This document shows positions 60,821 through 64,000 of a DNA stretch of 64,000 nucleotides, piece by piece. The position numbers were made by a program, and so were the translations under genes. The first letter of the stretch is position 1. Each line of letters opens with the position of its first letter. The notes below the pieces were generated by a model. The model saw nothing but the letters and a program-made list of their open reading frames with translations, made no database searches and had not been told where the DNA came from. Source of the DNA: Chengkuizengella marina. Its GTDB lineage: Bacteria; Bacillota; Bacilli; Paenibacillales; KCTC-33759. The stretch spans positions 1-64,000 of the forward strand of contig NZ_SIJB01000030.1 of assembly GCF_009910845.1 (NCBI RefSeq), given 5' to 3'.

Positions 60821-61774
60821 GTGAAAGGAATTATATGCACAAAATACGGACCACCTGAAGTCCTTCAACTTAACGAAGTGGAAAAACCCATTCCCAAAAA
60901 CAATGAAGTACTCATAAAAATACACGAAACAGCAGTAACTGCAAGTGATTGTGTAATAAGGGGCTTTAAAATGCCTGGCAATCCTAGCTTCCCTAAAAAG
61001 CAAGTAATGGAACTGATGATGAGGTTATTTATAGGTTTTTCAAAACCAAGAAATCCTATTATTGGACTGGTATTTTCCGGAGTCGTCGAATCAGTAGGCA
61101 AAGATATTAAGCAATTTAAAGAAGGTGATCAAGTATATGGATTTACAGGGAATAGCCGTGGAGCATATGCTGAGTACAAATGTGTATCCGCAAAAGAAGC
61201 TGCCCAGGGAGAGCTGGTAATAAAACCGAACAATATAAGCCATAAAGAAGCTGCAGCAGTAGTTTATGGGGGAGCTCTGGCAATGCATTTTATGAAAGAC
61301 ATGGATATTCAAAGAAGTGGACAAAAAGTGCTTATTTATGGAGCTTCGGGTGCCATAGGAACTACTGCGGTACAACTCGCAAAATACTTTGGTGCTGAAG
61401 TCACTGCAATATGCAGCTCATCAAATTTTGAATTGGTGAGATCTCTGGGGGCTGATAAAGTCATTGATTACACTAAAGAGGATTCAATAAACCAATTAGA
61501 ACTTTATGATTTTATCCTTGATGCTGTTGGAAAAAGCAAAAGCTCAACACTTAAAATACAATGTAAAAAAGCACTTAGGAATGGAAAATATGTGTCAGTA
61601 GATGATAAACTTCTTAAGATACAGTCTCATTATCTTCCTAAACTAAACGAGCTAATTGAAGCAGGACATGTTAAGGCGGTCATAGACAGAAATTATTCCT
61701 TAGCAGAGATCGTTGAAGCTCATAAATACGTTGATACAGGACACAAAAAAGGAAATGTAGTAATAACTGTATAA
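60821..61774 (+). CDS. Quinone oxidoreductase-like medium-chain reductase, second copy
   Basis: 317 residues from GTG (GAGGAGGAAAA upstream). Same domains as the upstream paralogue: KYGPPEVLQLNEVEKPIPKN, VFSGVVESVGKDIKQFKEGD, YGASGAIGTTAVQLAKYFGA and SLGADKVIDYTKED. It has a short insertion in the GroES domain (about 44-58, FKMPGNPSFPKKQV). The 120-base gap between the two genes, the high similarity and the shared strand indicate a tandem duplication within one transcription unit. Confidence 0.9.
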   Translation: MKGIICTKYGPPEVLQLNEVEKPIPKNNEVLIKIHETAVTASDCVIRGFKMPGNPSFPKKQVMELMMRLFIGFSKPRNPIIGLVFSGVVESVGKDIKQFKEGDQVYGFTGNSRGAYAEYKCVSAKEAAQGELVIKPNNISHKEAAAVVYGGALAMHFMKDMDIQRSGQKVLIYGASGAIGTTAVQLAKYFGAEVTAICSSSNFELVRSLGADKVIDYTKEDSINQLELYDFILDAVGKSKSSTLKIQCKKALRNGKYVSVDDKLLKIQSHYLPKLNELIEAGHVKAVIDRNYSLAEIVEAHKYVDTGHKKGNVVITV

Positions 61775-61892
61775 TATTCAGGTAAAAGAATAAAGAACAC
61801 ACAACAATGTGTATGATCCATAAAGGCTTTGGACGTACTACACTTGGAAAGATACCCATTAAAAAAAAGTTAACCAGTAAGTGCCTGGCTGA

Positions 61893-61968
61893 CTTCATAA
61901 TACGATCTGGCGCTTTTCTCTAGGAGAAGCGCTTTTTTTTGGTGATTAGACCATATTGCTCACGATCA
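61893..61968 (+). repeat. Nested-palindrome repeat
   Basis: CTTCATAATACGATCTGGCGC, perfect inner hairpin GGCGCTTTTCTC/GAGAAGCGC with T8, and AGACCATATTGCTCACG. It follows the reductase pair and could terminate their transcript. Confidence 0.8.
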
Positions 61969-62135
61969 ATAAATGATTGAGAGGAGAATTGCAATTTTTT
62001 ATGCGCCTAGCACGGGTGTAATCTATAGAATGAAAGTCTAAGTAGTTATTAAAAAATAACAATATCATAAAATATGCTAATTGATTGGTTCATTAACACA
62101 AGCACATTCTCTCAATTTCCATAGCATATTAATGA

Positions 62136-62315
62136 GTGAACATTTGTTCCAAATTTGAAGCTACAGTAAATAATCCATGCAATGGAGAGCTAACTTGTTT
62201 AACTGAAATTCAACCTGTACGATTAGTAGGGTGTGTAAGGATTATGGCAAACACTGGCCCCATTCTTAGTTTTCTTTCAATAGAAGGAGGTGAAATATAT
62301 GCCAAAACACCATAA
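62136..62315 (+). CDS. Short Cys-rich ORF or gene fragment ahead of the propeller gene
   Basis: 59 codons from GTG after a stop, with five cysteines (NPCNGELTCLTEIQPVRLVG, CVRIMANTGP). Composition and cysteine spacing look like a Bacillales spore-surface protein. No ribosome site; the frame overlaps the start of the propeller gene, so it may be a truncated upstream gene. Confidence 0.35.
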   Translation: MNICSKFEATVNNPCNGELTCLTEIQPVRLVGCVRIMANTGPILSFLSIEGGEIYAKTP

Positions 62316-63681
62316 AAGAAAATTCTGTGATCCAACCATTACCTTAGAAGTCCCGAGTGAAATAAATTGTCAAGGTTGCATTACTGGAAAGGTTACTTCT
62401 GATGGAGTGTGTCCAGTAGAAGGTGCAGAAGTCTTTTTCTCGAGTTCATTACCTAATAGCGTCGGTTTTGACCCGAATCCCGCAATAACAGATAATAATG
62501 GAGAATATTCGTCAATGGTGACGGTAGCTCCGCCTCTTTTGGGTACGGTTATTACAATCATAGCTAGTACAGAAGTAGATAATATCCCAATATCTGATAC
62601 AGAGTTTACAACTGTAAGTTGCGAACTTGCAGCTGAAACAGTGTATGTCACGAATGCATTATCAAATAATGTTACAGCTATTGATGGACAAAATAATACT
62701 CCAATCACAACTCTACCCGTTCAAACTCTACCTCAAAGAGTAATCGTTACACCAGATGGAGAATTTGCTTACGTTGCTAATGCAGCTAGTGCTTCTGTTT
62801 CAGTAATTCGTGTGTCAGACAATACTTTAGTTGGAAATCCAATAACCACAGGAGGAGGTTCTGTAAATTTAGTTGCAACACCTGATAGTAGGTTTGTCTA
62901 CGTCTATAATGTAGAGGCTAAGACGGTTTCTGTGATAGCAGTGAGTGACAGCCCTAGTGTAATCAAAAATATTGATGTTGGAGAAGGTACAGGAGGACCA
63001 ATTCCTTTCAAAAATATTGCGATTACACCAGATGGTCAGTTTGTTTATGTAGCTAATACGCCAGATAGCACGGTGTCTGTTATTCAAACTTCTAATAATG
63101 TTGTTATTAATACGATTCCTGTTCCTAATTTTCCTTTATCTATCGCCAGCACACCTGATAGTAAATTTGTCTATATTGTAAGTTCAAATGGAGAAATAAC
63201 CGTTATCGAAACTTCAAATCAAACCATATTTGATACTATTTTTAATCCAGCTCCGAATCCTCAGAATTTAGCAATTACTCCTAACGGTGAATTTCTCTAT
63301 GTAATTGGTAATTCACAATTTGTTGAAGCTTTTCGAATATCTGATAACACACGGATAGCCAGTATAGAAATATCTCGTGCTAACTTTTCACTTGATATTG
63401 TCATCTCTCCATCATCAGATTTCGTATATGTCATAGCTAATCAAAATTTTGTTACGTTTGGTAGTTTCAATGTTATTGATGTAACGACTAATACAGTAAT
63501 GAAGCAGGTGCAGCTTGGATTTGCACCAAGACAAATGGCTATTAATACGGATGGGAGTCGAGTATATGTGTCTAATGCTGATCCTGATAATGTAGAAGTC
63601 ATCCAAACTTCTAATAATGAATTGATAGCAAATATACCAGCAGGTGGAAATGGAGCTCAAGGTATAGCCGTTACTCCTTAA
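62299..63681 (+). CDS. YVTN beta-propeller protein with N-terminal Ig-like domain
   Basis: 460 residues from ATG 62299 (AAGGAGGTGAAAT upstream). No signal peptide; a basic head (PKHHKRKFC) precedes an Ig/carboxypeptidase-regulatory-like domain (about 15-110: ITGKVTSDGVCPVEGAEVFF). Seven blades follow with repeated 'ITPDGQFVYVANTPDSTVSV' signatures. The cysteine-containing head without a secretion signal recalls spore coat/exosporium proteins of Paenibacillaceae and Bacillaceae. Its cellular site is inferred. It converges with a second propeller gene at the window edge. Confidence 0.85.
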   Translation: MPKHHKRKFCDPTITLEVPSEINCQGCITGKVTSDGVCPVEGAEVFFSSSLPNSVGFDPNPAITDNNGEYSSMVTVAPPLLGTVITIIASTEVDNIPISDTEFTTVSCELAAETVYVTNALSNNVTAIDGQNNTPITTLPVQTLPQRVIVTPDGEFAYVANAASASVSVIRVSDNTLVGNPITTGGGSVNLVATPDSRFVYVYNVEAKTVSVIAVSDSPSVIKNIDVGEGTGGPIPFKNIAITPDGQFVYVANTPDSTVSVIQTSNNVVINTIPVPNFPLSIASTPDSKFVYIVSSNGEITVIETSNQTIFDTIFNPAPNPQNLAITPNGEFLYVIGNSQFVEAFRISDNTRIASIEISRANFSLDIVISPSSDFVYVIANQNFVTFGSFNVIDVTTNTVMKQVQLGFAPRQMAINTDGSRVYVSNADPDNVEVIQTSNNELIANIPAGGNGAQGIAVTP

Positions 63682-63712
63682 CTATTCCTTTAAAATAAAC
63701 ATTCTCAAATAC

Positions 63713-63747
63713 AACCTCATGATACCTCGTTTGTATCTAGAGGTTTA
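63713..63747. terminator. Bidirectional terminator between convergent propeller genes
   Basis: AACCTCATGATAC pairs with GTATCTAGAGGTT (one mismatch); T-rich on the right. Confidence 0.8.
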
Positions 63748-63867
63748 TAATATTTTTACCAAACCTTTTATATTAAAAAAAAAGAATGATTCAATGGTAT
63801 CTCAAATTGTTATAGTACATCCCTTGCTTTAAACACAGGTAATATTAATCCCTTTCGATAGCCCAAA

Positions 63868-64000
63868 TTATGGTTCAACAATAGTATAAGCGTATTTTTT
63901 TGAATTCCTGTTTACTCTAAAAGAATCATCATCAGGAGCAATGACTACATTTGTTGGTGCCTGACCTACTTGAATGGTTGCAATGACCTGATGACGGGTT
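63868..64000 (-). CDS. Partial YVTN beta-propeller gene (cut by the window edge)
   Basis: The last 43 codons of a minus-strand gene enter the window: TRHQVIATIQVGQAPTNVVI then APDDDSFRVNRNSKKYAYTI and stop at 63868. 'VIATI.VG..P..V.I.PD' is a YVTN propeller blade. It therefore encodes a paralogue, or functional partner, of the propeller protein that it faces. Confidence 0.75.
   Translation of the reverse strand, partial: TRHQVIATIQVGQAPTNVVIAPDDDSFRVNRNSKKYAYTIVEP

Noticed and set aside
964..61968. CRISPR array reading of the repeated palindromes
   Set aside because: Copies are kilobases apart, have no regular spacers, and no Cas gene is present.
964..61968. All palindromic repeats as ordinary gene terminators
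   Set aside because: Their orientation does not follow gene orientation, several lie far from any stop codon, and the outer arms and tails are not needed for termination. Some individual copies may still terminate transcripts.

Overview
This window is AT-rich DNA from a low-GC Gram-positive spore-former of the order Bacillales. The evidence is the AGGAGG-type ribosome sites with frequent TTG and GTG starts, short U-tailed terminators, and typical Bacillales families: BlaI/M56 peptidase, DUF4083, DUF4259, DUF4386, DUF4937, CueP and a C-type sphingomyelinase. The genus cannot be fixed from sequence alone. No rRNA or tRNA gene, CRISPR array or replication origin was recognised. The window is chromosome-like accessory territory: single genes or two-to-four-gene operons, separated by long intergenic gaps full of repeats and gene debris.

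Layout. 0-6 kb: a methyltransferase, an XRE regulator, a BlaI repressor with an M56 membrane protease behind a promoter carrying two perfect palindromes, and small membrane proteins. 6-9 kb: a YdeI-type protein, an epoxide-hydrolase-like enzyme and a WYL regulator. 9-16 kb: mostly debris (transposase, Yip1, lipoprotein and small membrane protein fragments), with a GNAT acetyltransferase, a HIT protein, a P-loop kinase and a large unknown protein. 17-19.4 kb: an ECF sigma / soluble anti-sigma operon and a DUF4386 membrane protein. 20-26 kb: a secretome block with a putative aerolysin-type pore-forming toxin, a sphingomyelinase C facing it, a secreted protein of unknown function and a two-domain beta/gamma-crystallin. 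26-33 kb: VOC proteins, a ketopantoate-reductase-like/acetoacetate-decarboxylase-like pair, two more WYL regulators and a DJ-1/PfpI gene broken by a stop. 33-41 kb: a kinase, a Vps62/beta-trefoil secreted protein broken by an in-frame TGA, an HSL-type esterase, and an 803-residue propeller/fibronectin secreted protein. 41-49 kb: acetyltransferases, DinB, an alkyl sulfatase, a kinase, a CueP lipoprotein, a LysM protein and a staygreen-family protein. 49-56 kb: an STM3941-like membrane protein, a tandem DUF1259-like protein, DUF4259, ThpR, and an operon of a PEP-mutase-like enzyme with Ada. 56-64 kb: a large LuxR-family (MalT-like) regulator, two tandem quinone-oxidoreductase-like enzymes, and two convergent YVTN beta-propeller genes (the second cut by the window edge).

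The most striking feature is a dispersed family of nested palindromes. An outer arm like TTCAACAATATGG pairs with CCATATTGTTGAA, around an inner hairpin GGCGCTT..AAGCGCC followed by a T-run. I count about 25 full or decayed copies, almost one per intergenic gap and all but one in the same orientation. Some carry a conserved 3' tail of roughly 80-100 bp, and a second hairpin family (GAATCCATTTTGA..TCAAAATGGATTC) is attached to some. The second theme is decay: several genes are frameshifted or nonsense-interrupted while their neighbours look intact. Regulation is mostly local: one-component regulators sit beside one or two enzymes (three WYL proteins, one XRE, one LuxR/MalT type), alongside one BlaI/protease pair and one ECF sigma unit.
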